Assembly: GCA_947462335.1 (NCBI GenBank)
Contig: OX381707.1
Coordinates: forward strand, 61,295,773 to 61,359,772
From: Harmothoe impar
Taxonomy: Eukaryota; Annelida; Polychaeta; Phyllodocida; Polynoidae
Length of the DNA: 64,000 nucleotides
Reading direction: 5' to 3'
Below, one piece after another: positions 34,501 to 49,500 of the stretch; position 1 is the first letter of the stretch, and every line of letters begins with the position of its first letter. The position numbers and the translations under genes are program-made. Below the pieces are notes generated by a model, which saw only the letters and a list, made by a program, of their open reading frames with translations, searched no databases and was not told where the DNA came from.

Positions 34501-37500
34501 ATATGTTCAGAAATCCATTGTCAAAATTTAGTGATAATTTTGAGTTTCGCTGTCGGAGCGAGGCATCTTCGGGAAGAATGTACATGTATACTGGGACACA
34601 TCTCAGATTTGAAATACTCAATCTACTCGGTTTCTCTGGTGTTATTACACTTCCCTGATGGATCTATGAATGGGAAACCAAGAGTTTATCCCTATCTCAT
34701 CTATATTTTACATTACAGACAGGTCATGGGGTAGGTCGGTCATTCAACGGTGGGGTCTCGATAAACCTGACATTTCAAAAACCAACATATTTGAGCTTAA
34801 GGCATGAGTAAACCATAGAGAAATCTAAGTCAAACGATAATTATTCATAGACACTGTACCACTAGGAAGAGAACCTTGTATAGCATTAGTCTGTATGTCT
34901 TTTAGATGTTCAGAAATTCATTGTCAAAATTTAGTAGTAATTTTGAGTTTCGCTGTCGGAGCGAGGCACCTTCGGGAAGAATGTACATGTATACTGGGAC
35001 ACATTTCAGATTTGAAATACTCAATCTACTCGGTTTCTCTAGTGTTATTACACTTCCCTGATGGATCTATGAATGGGAAACCAAGAGTTTATCCCTATCT
35101 CATCTATATTTTACATTACAGACAGGTCATGGGGTAGGTCGGTCATTCAACGGTGGGGTCGCGAGAAATCTGACATTTCAAAAACCAACATATTTGAGCT
35201 TAAGGCATGAGTAAACCATAGAGAAATCTAAGTCAAACGATAATTATTCATAGACACTGTACCACTAGGAAGAGAACCTTGTATAGCATTAGTCTGTATG
35301 TCTTTTAGATGTTCAGAAATTCATTGTCAAAATTTAGTAATAATTTTGAGTTTCGCTGTCGGAGCGAGGCACCTTCGGGAAGAATGTACATGTATACTGG
35401 GACACATTTCAGATTTGAAATACTCAATCTACTCGGTTTCTCTAGTGTTATTACACTTCCCTGATGGATCTATGAATGGGAAACCAAGAGTTTATCCCTA
35501 TCTCATCTATATTTTACATTACAGACAGGTCATGGGGTAGGTCGGTCATTCAACGGTGGGGTCTCGAGAAACCTGACATTTCAAACACCAACATACTTGA
35601 GCCTAATTCATGAGTTAACCCTAGAGAAATCTAAGTCAAACGATAATTATTCATAGACACTGCACCACTAGCAAGAGAACCCTGTATAGCTTTAGTCTGT
35701 ACGTCTTTTATATGTTCAGAAATTCATTGTCAAAATTTAGTCATAATTTGGAGTTTACCTGTTGTAGGGAGGCACCTTCGACAATAAAGTACATGTAAAT
35801 TCGGACACATCTCAGATTTGAAATACATAGGGGCGCTCATTAGCATAACAATACTGCACCAGGCCTATAAGGCCCTGCCCCCTTGTGTCTCGTCTACCCT
35901 CTCAATGTCTATGGTATGACAACACAGGCCAGGAGCTGGACATCACTGGTCATGGGATTGACAAAACCGGTCAGTAGACGAATATGAGTTATTGCAAACA
36001 ATGTCCTCAGACTTGCTATTTGTTAAAATGGAAGCAAAACTTTTAGTGACCAAATTATTCATTGTAAAGACTACTCGTGAACATAAAGTTATTGCACCGG
36101 TTACAGGGCTTCTGCCTAACAAAGTGATACATTTCATCTTGCTTATGTAGATGAATAAGGGTGGACTTTTATACTATAGCATGTACATGATATTACCATT
36201 ACTCGTTTTCACGTTTGCCATCCTTTCCAGAATGTAATCTATCAGATCCTCCAAACGCTGCACATATCCCAGCTGTTCAGCTTGGTTAGGGGGGCGCAGG
36301 TAGTCAGCAAACTCTGGTGGTAGGTATTTCAGGAGAGCATTCAGATTGCGTTCTGGCAGGGAGGCTCTCGTCAGCGCGGTTTCATATATAGCCTTGTTAT
36401 TATGTTCAAAGTTGCTCAAGGTGTAAGGGTTCTTGACAGTGGGCCTGCGGTCATGGGACATATTGTGGTTCTGGAGGAAGGATATAATATCCGCCTTTAT
36501 TGTTTTTGCATATGCCACCTCTTCCATTTCAGGCGGTGGGCGTTGAAGGCCTAGGGGAAAGTAGAAATGTTTTCATAAACAACAGGTTTCATATATACCT
36601 GTCCTTATTATATATGGACTTTTGGGTCAAAATGGAGGCTGTAATCTGAAGTCATGAAGGGTAATAGGAAGATAGGACGTAACCACTATGTTGAGAGTAA
36701 CTCCATATACACAAGAGGCATGAACTTAGCCATGACATTCCGGCCCAGTGTAACAACGTATGATGCAGTAACAAGCTAAGCGAGGTGCTGTGGATGGGCG
36801 AGCACGTGTGAATAGCATTGTGGGTAATGTAGTTTTTCTTTCCAGATACAATAGGAACATATTTCAAATATTTTGTTCCTGTGCAATCAACATTCTAATC
36901 ACCTATATGTGGACAAATATTCAAAGAAACCTGGACAATGAAGCACCTGCCAGCAGTTGTGGCATATCCCAAACTTTAAATCATTGTTTATCCCTGAAGA
37001 GTACTTAATTCTCGTTGCATAATGCGATTGCTAAATCAAAGTACAATGCTTTGTTTGGTTAAAATTACTTACTGTTGCTTTCCACCATGAATATGGGGTT
37101 TATGGACGGGTCCTTGTGTAGAAGCTCGTCCAACTGTTGGTAGTACTTGCATTCCTTGTAATCGTTACCAGTCTGTTCATTACGAAGAGTGCAACCTCTG
37201 TGTGAGAAAGCAAACAACTATTAAACTTTGCACCTTGTTTAACACAGGTGATTACCACTAGATTGATTCATTTGGATTGGAGCTTGTTAACATCCAGGTG
37301 TACGTGGCACTATTATACTCCTATATATGCTCCTATTATATGAAACATAGACTACCCAGGTAACAAATTGAAGTTGTTCTTTTTATGTGTTTTACAGAGT
37401 GAGAAAACGTTTATGTTGCATCTAGCCTAACTGCATTTAGTGGACTCAATTCAACGTTGAATTAACGTTGAATTAATGTTGAATACTACCCGCACCTAGG

Positions 37501-40500
37501 CTTTGACAAGATTGTATAACCCGCACTACAGGTTTGGTTCGTGTAAAACCCGCGGGTTTCATGCGGGAAATTACAGTATATACTGTATAGTTTTAGATCG
37601 CTAAGAGTGGAGTCGCAACAGGCTATTCTATATGTACCATAAATTGCCGCACAAATAAACCTCTACTGCGAGCTGTACAGAACTTTTGAAAGTATGGGGC
37701 CCCGTAAGGCGAGGGTTTTTGTTTCCAGGGTTATGAGTTACATAAATCGCAATATTTACACCCCAGATGTGGGTTATAGGATTCTCTCATAGTCGGGGTG
37801 TGGGTAACACGCGAGGTGCGGGTATTACGCGGGAATATACGGTAGCTGCTATATAGGGATTGTATTACATAGCGACCAAAAACAGTAGACTCTCTATATA
37901 GGCTATTCTCTACATACGGGAGATGATGGTTATACGCGGTAATTTAAGGGAGGTAGTGCATGAAGAGATTAGTTTCTACCTGTACGCCCTCTTGTGGTTC
38001 TCCCACTTTGTTTGCACCTTCTTTGTTGGCCGGCCAAGCTTGTTGGCAATGGAGTTCCACATGTGGATCTTTACACCCCGTGACGTCAGAATCTCCGGCC
38101 TCTCACTAATGAGGGTGAAGAGTCTTAAAGTGTCGTCATGAGACCAAGACTCATAGCCTATAAACAGATGAATGTGAAAAGCAGGGAAAGTATATGATGG
38201 ACATGTGCTTCGATAATGTGTACAATAAAGGTCTTATTTATGGAGGAGCAATTACCATATGTTACATAGTGTAATGGTTTAGGATTAAAGCTACAAACAA
38301 ACAATGAATACAAGAAAAGTGCACTTAAGCCCTGGGCAGCAGGAAGGGGGGAAATCAATTGACTGTAAATCATAAGACCAATGTGATCCGGTAATGAGTA
38401 GAACATATTTAGAGGGCAAGTGAACAGTGAAGGTCTATTTTGCAAGTAGTATGTTTTTAGAGCAAGTGATGCGTTGACAAAAGAACCGTCCATAGTATAC
38501 TATTTGGGATTTGGGATGAGTGTAAGTATAGTGATATAAGTACATCGGCCAACCTTCATGCTTCGCATCTTCAGTTTCTAAAGTGTCATCATCTGATTCG
38601 TAGAGTACTAACTCCGGCACTTCTTCCACTGTGCCTTCCGGTGAGACAACCTCTGCTGCTTCGCGTTCCACTGCCATGGGGACACCAGAGGACACTCCTG
38701 CTGACACATCTTCAGTGTCATCGGAATCGCCAACTGTATTTAATACCAGGTAGGCATCTGTCTGGTAATAAAAAGAAGCTTATTAAACTTAGTAACAGCA
38801 ACTGGCGCACATAAATTTATATGTGGATATGCCTACCCTGTGTAGATTGCTTCATGTCGCCCGAGTGTATTTGCACAGGATTTATTTCACAGTGGTTACT
38901 CCCCAATGCTTCGAATACTACATGTCAACCCTCATCAGTACGGCAAACTCACAGGAAATTATTGAGAACCAGATAAGGGAAATGGATGACCAGTGCTGTG
39001 GGTGAGGGATCTCCTCATGCAAGCCGGCTGACGGTATGTCTTGCAAGTAGGGAGAAACAGACCAAGTGACTAAGCGCAACCTACTGTAACATTAGAAACC
39101 CTTTACCCCGGCAATGTTAATGATTCCACCCTTTCCTCTTACTGTAGGGTGGCCGGAGGGTCTAGCTGATTGCCCAGTTCGTATCTGATCCTATGTTAAA
39201 TGACCCTTTTATGATATGCCCTCATTTTAAGTAGGGAGCAGATAAAAACTTCTAGTAAATTTGTATAAAGAGATCCTGAATGGGTCCATCATATACAGGC
39301 TGGAATAAGCATACAAAATTGCATTACTTGGTGTAAATCAGGGAGAATGCTGACATACCTACAGATTTTGAGTCTGTCTTGAGCTATATAATGAGTAATC
39401 ACCTGCAGCTATCATTTAGGAGAATAGGCACTACTTGATGTTAAAGCCATGTATCAACGAGATTCTTTTTTTGATTGAAGCGTCTTGGAAGCAGGCATCC
39501 CCTGGGGGGTCCTATATCATCTTAAGAAATTTACATCTTTTTGAGATATGCCACCCAAAATTGTCTATTTTCCGTGCCCATTTTTTCATAGAAGTTTTTA
39601 ATTGGTAGTTCACGGTAAATTACTGGAGATAGAGCTAAATCAACCCAAAATAATGCATTTGGAATGGAAATGATACAACCAACCGCCAGCCAGCGTCAGG
39701 ACATCTCCTGGGGGTCATATTGGGGTCTGAGACCCCAATCTGAAGCATTCACATCATATATAAAACACTAGAGGGCCTCCCCTGTCATAGGGTTATATAG
39801 GAAATCTTAGTTCACTCCTTAGACACTGTAGCATGACAGGGCTATGAGTGAGATATAGGCATGGCATGTCTATCCTATGCAGACGTTCAGATTTGTCAGA
39901 GTGGTTTGGGAGGTGAGGGATTTGTAATCAGCTACAATCAGCTCCCTAGTTACTGCCTCAACATAATAATGATAGTTTGTTAAATGCGAGTTTTGAGGCT
40001 TTCTGTACATATAACATGTATATATTTTTGATAGATATCTAAAAACCCTCCGGCCACCCTACTTACTGGTATACTATCACCAGGACGCAATGTATTGCGT
40101 TGTAGGAGTGCAGGTGCTACAAGCTAGGCTGTGGTATCAGTAAACCTCTTGAACTGTTATGAACACTTACAGATACCGAATTGCATTGTCAGTGTAATCT
40201 TCCTTTACTTTACAGTTGTAATGATTTATTGACCCCATCACGACATAAAAGGGGAATGCCCATCAGGTATATATAAAGTTATGCAATGGTACTAAAATAG
40301 TTTTATAACATATTGTGTTGATGTAAACTAATTGTGGAGTATGATAATATATACAGTGAAACCTCAAGTATAAGCCTAAGTCATGTAGAAGCTGCACCCC
40401 GACTTTGGGCCAATGATAGTAGTTTTCCACTCAGAGGCCATGTCTAAATATATTAGATATTTTTAATAAAACTAATTTCCAATAAATATTTTCTGCTTAT

Positions 40501-43500
40501 TCTAACTTGCCCTTGTATGCGAACTGAAGGTTAATTATCATTCAAATTGCTTACGCTTTCTGAGGGGAATTTTCGTGTATGAGGGTTAACAATCTGTACG
40601 ATGACCCCATAAATTAAAGCAGGCTTGGCGCTGTATATTTGCCAACAATAGGCCTGATGAAGCCTCCTCCTATTGGATTGGGCATGCACAAGTGGAGATA
40701 CCAACATGTGACCGTGTACAAGAAAATACACAGGTGAGCAGCGATAACATTAAATAAAAGATATATTAAATGTATTTGATATTCAGTTTGTAACCTTTAA
40801 AAACTTTGGTATTGTAAGATAGGAAAGATTTTCTTGTCCACGGTCCCATGTGGGTCTCTTCCCCCGACCATTTGCCCCAATGGCAAATTACACAAACGAT
40901 AGTTATGGGAGGATCATGGGGACATATATAGTTGGGAAGCTATGATGAAAAGAATAACAGCGGTGTTACTCTGATCCTGACTCATATTGTGAAATCTCCC
41001 ATTCTTTCCTACATAAAAGCTTGTATTACAATAATTGGATTGTTGAAGTACCGATGGGAAAATTTCCCTTTAATTCAAGTTAATCCCCTGACTATCGGTG
41101 CATTATGGTGTTTTATTGTCCATTTTCTACAGCAGGGTGATATAGGTATAGACAATGATGTAGGAAACAAAAGTCTGAACGTGTGATTAACATCATAAAT
41201 TACTCAGGGCTAGGGAAATTAAGTGATGCAATTGATTGCATGGAAATTTAAATATGTAATTGTTTTCAGGAACAGTGAATTATATGTGTTACTGTTCACT
41301 ACTGTCATACTAAGCCATATGAAAAAACTGGGTAATTCTGGGCAAAATTGAGCAATTTATGGCACTTTAAATATTTGACATATTTGGAGGCAGAGATATT
41401 CATTCTTTTGAACACAAATTAGAATATTGGAATTATTTATCAATAAATTATTATCGAGATGGATGTAGATCTCATCACAGTGCTTAGAACAACCAACGGG
41501 AATAAGATATGTACATTTTTACCCCAATCCTTGACCTTAAACCCATTATTTTGGCCTTTGAATATGAAATTTATACAGTTTTTGTCCTATTTGTTAACTT
41601 CAAAGGCCCAAAACCCTACAATTATGGGTGGGATCCCCTATGAAAATTACATTTTTATGTTGGTAAATGATCTAAACAATGTTTTGAAAAAGTAAAAAAA
41701 AAGTCTATGGATTATTTTCGCTATTTTTAAAGATTTTGTTGCCAAATTTAGCACCAAATTTAATCAATCGTCCTAGAACCAGCACATTTTTTTCATAAAA
41801 GGGTTGTTTTTGGACCATATATTTAGTTCTACAATTCAAGGTCACAATATAGAATTATTCATTTAAAATATGACCTTGATGTGGGCATTGGTTCACTCAG
41901 AAAAAATATTGTGAACATTTGAAAAGATTGGTTTTTTTTTGCCAAAAAAAAAACAAACTTTTTTTTAAAATCTGGAATAAAAAAGCAAGCTCGGGACCCC
42001 CCCTAATTTTTTGCATTTTCCATTTCTTAATGATCTAAACTACCTTCAGGCAAAAATGTAGAAAATTCTATGGATGAATAGTTAACAGTAGCGATCAACC
42101 TTAATATGTTTATAGCATGAATATTTCATAGGTAAATTCCCCTGTATAACCCGCCGTTAATACGCCAACCAAACCTCTAGTGCGGGTTATACAATATTAT
42201 CAAATTATAGGTGGGGCTTATACAAGGGTAGTTAAAAGTATACAATAGTTCTAAAATCACAATTCTAACACCGCAGGTGGGGGTTAGGGGATTCAACAAT
42301 AACTCAGGTTGAGGGTTATACGGGAGGTGCGGTTTATCCGCGGTAATTTACGGTACTCGCTGTGTAGTCACGGAGCGAGACCTCAGATCCCAGATCTGAT
42401 GAAGCCGTGTACTATAGTAACTCTTTAAAGGAACCCAATATTTCTTAAATCTTACTCATACATTAGCGTTAAATACTACTAGCTGGATAGAAATAATTTT
42501 TGGAAACTATATGGGTATACACAAACTACCGCAATTAGGCCTGTTGTGGACCAGAGGAAGTGTGTTATCTGAGTTTCCCTTGAAAAATATGTTCACATAT
42601 TTTGGTACAAATTAGCAACACTGGCCAAGCCATAACATGTCCTAGCACCAACCTGGCACATAGTGAGGAACTTGCCACGTGAGCAGACACTGCATCACAC
42701 TGAAAAAGATCATATGACTATGCTCAAGCACCAGATGAAGTATTTATGGTGACTTTTAGACATGCAATAACTGAAATCTAAATGGTTGGGAGAACCATGA
42801 TACTTACAACACATTACGCCACGTAAAATCGATTAACAGCTTTGCAAATACTTTTTTGAAAAATAGGGTAAGGGTGGGAGTTTTTTTTTTCTCTTTTGTT
42901 ATACTTTTTTATTGTGGAGTGGATGCCATTTGACATTTTTTCTTTTGTCATTTACTGTGAGAAAAAGGGAAAAAGGACAAAAATACGTAATAGTGTGTTT
43001 CTACCCGGATTATAAGCCGTGATGTAGATAATATTGCAAGTTTATTCCAGATCTTTTCCTGCATGTTGTCTTTCTGGGCATTTTTCTTTCCTAAGAAGAT
43101 GAAAAACAGAGCTAGTGCAGCCCTTTTAATACGATGCTGGTGGGATGCGCAAAACTGATGATCTTTTTTAAGTGGGTTTATAGCAATTTGTCAAGACATA
43201 CCTCTGCTCTATAGGAAAAGACCACCGGGGATTTGGGTACTATGTTGGGATCTGGGTAGAGGCTGGTTAAAATATCAAATAGGGCATTCCCAGCTGTAAA
43301 GAAAGAAAAGGGAAAATTTATTAACTGAACATATTTGATAATAAATGTTACCTGTCCATAAAAAGACATGATGTGGTGTTTTTTTGTGGTTCTTTTTTAG
43401 GCCATCATAACGGTTTATTGATATAATTTTCAGCAGATACATTTTGGTCCGGGCATCCATATGTGAAGACATGTTGGTATTACAAGTGAACAGAATCTGA

Positions 43501-46500
43501 AAGTCCAGTTTTCGCTACAAGCGGTCTCTAACAACCTTGGGTGTTTACATAGTGTACATGATATGGTACAGTGAAGATTTACACTATTTATACAATTTAT
43601 GAACAACAAGAAAAAGGCAGCAAGGGCAGTCTGCTATCACAGTTAAAATCACAGGAATTTGTATATCCGGGTAGATGGGAGTCAGACAGAGTTCAGGTAG
43701 TACAGTGAGTCAGGTTTACAATTTCTTTTTCTTTCTTCTTTTCCTTCTAGGTTAAAACTAGGTCTCGTATCACAGATCTGAATATGAGGTGGGAGTTTGT
43801 TCCATTCCTGAGCTCCCCTATAGAAGGGACTACGTTTATAGAATTCATTTTTTGGCCTCCTTAATGTAAAAGTTGGGAGGTAATCATTGTTGATGGAGGG
43901 GATATATTGATAGGACCACATAAATATTGATATTGCTCCCATGATGGAGTTCACCCGAGGGGATTTTGTCGGGTCCTGTTCGTTAGTTACGTTCCAGCCC
44001 TGCCACATGTTGCTCTACTGATAAAAGTTGGTTGGCTTATCCCCACACGGAAGGTGCGCATTAACAATATGTTCCAGCTGTGTTCCGTTTTCAAAAGGAG
44101 GAATTAAAAATAAAGTTCATAGGAATGTGGTCGAGATATAAGTTTGGAGGGTGTGCACAAGTAATAATACAAGGGAAAATCGGGGGTGCCGGCTGCTAGC
44201 TATGTCCATTTTTTTGTCTGTTTTATATCTCTGTTGTACTGCTGCCCGAAAAATCAACCAAAATATGGTAGGAAGAGTGAAGTATACAAGACCGGCCAAG
44301 TGTAAATCAGTGTGAACTGAGCAAAAAGCAACAGATATGAGGTTGTGCGTGGAAGAGAACATGTGAGATAAGCCCACACTTTTTTTATTCTTTGGGTTAC
44401 AGACACCCTGAAAATGTTCTCAGGTAGGGACGACAAATTTTTAAAAACTTAAAATAAAATAAAAAGTAGTCTTTCACATTTTACTACCTAAAATCTTCTA
44501 TAATGGTCCGATTTTCAGGCCTTAAAAACTGACATATAGCAATTTAATTGAAGATTCAAAATTTTATTTTCAGTGCAGGGGTTTTCAGAAATAGGAAAAG
44601 TCAAGGCACTTCTCTAGGCACCTTATGCACTTTGCATTAGCGTGCCTAAAGGTACAGGTCATCAAAGAGGAAGAGTGACTAACATCACAGGGCGACTCAG
44701 GGTTCATGGGGCAGATGGGACTGAGAGTCTCGACGCCAGAGCGAGAGTCCGGACGCCCGCCCGAGAGTCCGGACGCCTGAGCGAGAGTCTGGACGCCAGA
44801 GCGAGAGTCATTAGAAAGTCGAATGAGTGATCTAATTTGAGTACAATACGTTATTTCTCATTTCTGACACCAGAAACAGGGTCCTCGTCAAAAACTACAC
44901 TAAAGTCATGTGTCACGCATGTAGGTTATCTCATTTCAGGCGAGCAGGTAACTGTGTGCAAGCAGGTGGCTGTGGGCAAGACGGTGGTTGGGGGTAAGCA
45001 GGTGGTTGGTGGCAAGCAGGTGGCTGTGGGCGTTGTCACCCGCCAGCCCATAACCGCCGCTTTACGTCTCGGCCAAAAAGCCAGTCGGTCTGAGGGTGAA
45101 CTGCAACAGCCTCTTTGTTTCTATTTCGCTGTGTCAGTAGGCAATGGGGCGGCGTGCGTTGCAGATGATTTTGACTGGTGGGTGTGGGCAAGCAGGTGGG
45201 TGTGGCCAAACAGATGGGCGTGGGCGTCAGCGCCCTGCAGCGCCTAACCTCCGTTTTACGTCCCAAAAAGGGAGTCGATCGGAGCGTAAGCAGCGACAGG
45301 GCGTCAGCGCCCTGCAGCGCATAACAGACGTTTTACGTGTTGACAAAAAAGCGAGTCGGTCGGAGCGTCAGCAGCAATGCCCCACCCCCGGTCTTGATGC
45401 TGTCTTCCCATTCTCCCTTTTCCGGTCCCCCCGCCCCCGCTCCCTTTTCCCCTTCTCCCTTTTCCCCTTCTCCCCTTCTTCCCTTCTCCATTTTCCTGAT
45501 CACCCGCCCCAGACCGAGAGTCCGGACGCCGGACCGAGAGTCCGGACGCCCGGCCGAGAGCCCGGACGCCGGACCGAGAGTCTGGAAGCGCGAGAGTCCT
45601 TTGTCTTTTTGTGTGATTCTTCCCTCCGTGTGCTGCCGGCAGTACCATGGCGGTGTGTTTTGTCCACCTCCTGTCTGCGCATGCCCTTTGGTTGCTTTTC
45701 ACTCTGGCTAGCTTCACTTTCCCATGCGAACAAAGTCGGTCTCCGACATGATGCAGTTTCATGCAGGAGACCTCTACTATTATGCCGATCTGCTAGTTGT
45801 GTGGCGGCCAGATATCTTAAGATATCGCAGGTTTGACAATTAATTGCAAAGAAAGTACAACACACACCTACAAATTCCATGTAGCACTACAAAACCAACA
45901 ATGTTGAAAGTTGTATTTCGCGCACCATATTTTCGCAATTGCAAAATTTTATTTTCAACCAAACAGCATTTTCTACAGACTATGCCCGCATCATTTCCTA
46001 AACATGTTTTTTTTTGGTGGTGGCTTCTTATTTCAAAGTTGAAATCCCCAAAAAAAAATTATGAGAAAAACCCCCAACTTTATGCGTGGACCAATGTTAT
46101 TTACCATAACTAGAAGTAATAGGTGAATGAATAACAAGCAGGGAATCCGAGTACATTGATTTTATAAAGTCTGAGGTGTGTCCAACGATACATGTAGATT
46201 GGTGTGGGAGGGCCCTCGGTTCACCAGGAAGGTCCACAAACTTTAGAATGAATTCCAGAAAATGCATCCATAAACACTTAAAATACAGACTAAAAATAAT
46301 CATGGTTAGTTTGCTATTTGTTTAGTGTCTATGAGTAATTAAACCTATAATTGTATCTGTGAATGTGGTACTGAAAAAAAGTAGCTCAACCCGCCTCCCT
46401 GGTGGCTTGAAATAGGAAAACCAAACCATATTTGACAATTTATTCGCGCAAAACTACTGTTCCCACCTCCCAATGCTTTATTAATATTAGAAAGCCCTAG

Positions 46501-49500
46501 CTTAGCAGCATAAATTACTAAAGTTTGCAGTTGAAAAGTATTCTGGGGGATCGGGTAAGGATATGATCATATAAATTTCAAATGTACTACATTCTATTAG
46601 GGGTTAATTTTTTTGGTGTGTTTATTAGTTATGTACCTCATAACGGTTCATTGGCATCATGTTACGTACATAGTTTTTGTTCCAGACTCCGCTGAGCCAT
46701 CCACGAAGAGTACAGTACAAGACATGCAGGCATACATACAAGTACCGGTATTAAGAAGGGCTTAATTGGGCAAACTTTTGCTGCAAGTACACTCTAACAA
46801 CAGTTATGGTCATTTCTACATGAAAGATGCATATAATGTACAGGTGAGATATTGACACAAATGACAGGAGTCCCATAATAGGCTGGGTATAACAGGGTTA
46901 TGTCAGGTTTCCGGGAGTAGTATCACAGTGTGCTTAGGTAATTGGGAGCATTTGGTCCACATTGAGGTGTGTTTTCGTTTTATGAAAAGAGAGGCAGTGA
47001 CCTTGGCTTCCAGGCCTGTTTAGTTACAAATTGAAAAAGCAGGCAGAGAATGGTCCTTATTAAATGTAGGAGGGAATGGTCATGAAGGGGCCTTGGATAG
47101 CATGAATAACAAAGTGCACAGCTCTGTGGCACTCCAGTGGAGACTTTCACACATGCGGACGCTCATTAGGCCACTGTAACCAAATAAGGTTATCTGTGTG
47201 GGGTGTGTGTATATGTTTAATATGAGGACTCCAGTGACTGATATTATATAGATTTAATATCTCCAAAGTAGGTGTACAATAATTCCGGTTCATACAGTCA
47301 ATAGACTTATATCAATCAAATATCAAATGTCCAAATGTTCCCAATGTGGGGGCTGTAACACTTAGTGTCCAATGTCCAGTATAGGTATCCAGCCTCATGT
47401 GAGTATGGGGCAGTAGGAAGCCCCATACCACAGACTGCTGATATGGCCCTTCCTAGGTATGGGAGCCGCCCACTGCTGTATGGCGAGGGCGGGAGAGGTG
47501 CAGCCCATGCTGTTCCTCCAGCTGATGTTAGCTGTCGTATTCACCATAGTCCTTTTCTGATACCTCTAATGCCTCTGATGATACTGGAGAGATGTGTCAG
47601 TTATAAGGTCCACATAATCAAGATATTACATGAGGCAGCTACGTCACTTTACCCAAAATATCCTGTGAGGTAATGTCACTCTCTGACGTAGCGCAGGCAC
47701 GATACTCATCGTGCGTCAGTGGCAATAACTATTCAAGCATTACTATAAGGGTACAGACTGACGTCACAGTGTGTGTCATAATGCTGTGTCAGTATCGCCA
47801 ACAGCTCAGTCAGTACAAACACATCAATAATGTTCTGGTATCCTGGTATAACTAAGTACAGCTTTTAGAATACAGTGGTATCTGAGAATACAATTTGGGT
47901 TTCTATTCTTACTTGGCTATTAGCTCTGTCACACCACACCTAAGAAAATAGTTGGTCAACGGATTTACATTTTGAAAAAAATGGTGCGAGCGAGGGAATT
48001 TTTTTTTTTTTTTATGCAGATTTTAACCCTGAATCAAGTGGAACGGGGCGAATTTTTTTTTTTTGGAGGGAATTTTTTTTGAAAACTCCCACATTTGGCT
48101 AGCGATCAGAAAATGGCCACCCCCCCCAAAAATAACAAAACATATATTCAAATTTCTAAAAAAATGGTGCGGGCGCATCCGTAAACACTTAAAATAAGTT
48201 AAAAAATTAAAAATTTGCATTTTCGAAAATATGGGGCTGGAAATCCATAGACCAACTTTTTTATTTGGTGTGGCCTTAGCATAACAATACCGCATCAAGC
48301 ATTCCCAGTGTACACACACTATGCAGAGGCCATTTCTTGTCCCCTTCATCTCCCTCATTTGAGTGAGAAAAGTAGAAAATATACTTTTTCTTCTCAACAA
48401 CATGTGTAACAAGCCCCTTCCCCTAATAAGCGCCCCCTATCCCTTTTGTGGAATATGTAGACTAAAACAAAGGCTAACATTTTTTATTTTGGTGTCAATA
48501 AAACTCTTAAGTACATAAAACGCCAAAAAATAATGGTATAAGTGCCCAGGGCGCTTATTACGTCAAATACGGTATATTTACAGGAATAGTACTAGCTGTT
48601 TCTAGAATTATACAACTAAGTGATGGTTTTTGGACAATTGATTAAATTAGTCCACAAAATCGTTAAAAAAAGCTAAAATAACCAATAAACTTTCTTCTCT
48701 ACTTTGTAAAAACGTTTTTTTTTACTTCATTTACAAACATAAAAATGACAGGGGGTCCCCTGCATAATTTTAGGGAATTGGGCCTTTGAAGTTAAAAAAC
48801 AGGACGAAAACTGTCTTAATCTCATATCTAAAGCCCAAAATAATGGGTTAAAGTTAAAGGAACGGGGTAAAAAGTGTATATATTTTATACCCTTGGTTGT
48901 TTGAAGCACAGTGATGAGATCTATATCAATCTCAATAATGGTTTATTAGTAAATAATTCAAATATTCCAATTTACGTTAAAAATATTAAATATCACTGGG
49001 TGGAAATATATCATAAATCTAAACCCCAATAAAATGGTTTAAGGGATATGCCCAGAGAGGTGCGCAGTAGTCCATATTCAATGAGTTGCGATCAACCTTA
49101 AAGTAATGAATCAAAGAAGTGATTTGTATGGTGAACATGTGTGTAATACAAAGTAAAAAAAGTAGGAATGCAGTATAACTTGTGAGGAAGTAAGAGCCCT
49201 CACCCTCGGGATAGAGTCTATGCACTGGTCAGACCCCACTGCACCCCCTGCCTCCATAGCTAATAGAGGGAAATACAGAGTGCAGAGCCTTCCCATTGGC
49301 ATATCGCATACACTCCTTCTAGCCTTCTGTATGGGGTGCATTTGCCCAACCAAGTAAGCCGTAATCAAATTTGCAATTTCGTTTGATGAAAACCTTCAGT
49401 TCGACGTGATCGGTGTGCATGGCAGCATCATGTGACGTGGTGTGTCAGGGAGGCCGTGGGCTGTCACGTGTTGGCGCGTGGCAGCATCATGTGACGTGGT

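Noticed and set aside
31062..35540. Recurring 80-codon frame in type B satellite monomers
   Set aside because: It appears only where the satellite repeats, changes with monomer type, and has no start or splice context.
45144..45836. 230-codon + strand frame
   Set aside because: It lies in the CpG-rich tandem patch where several frames are open at once. The translation is repetitive and low in complexity.
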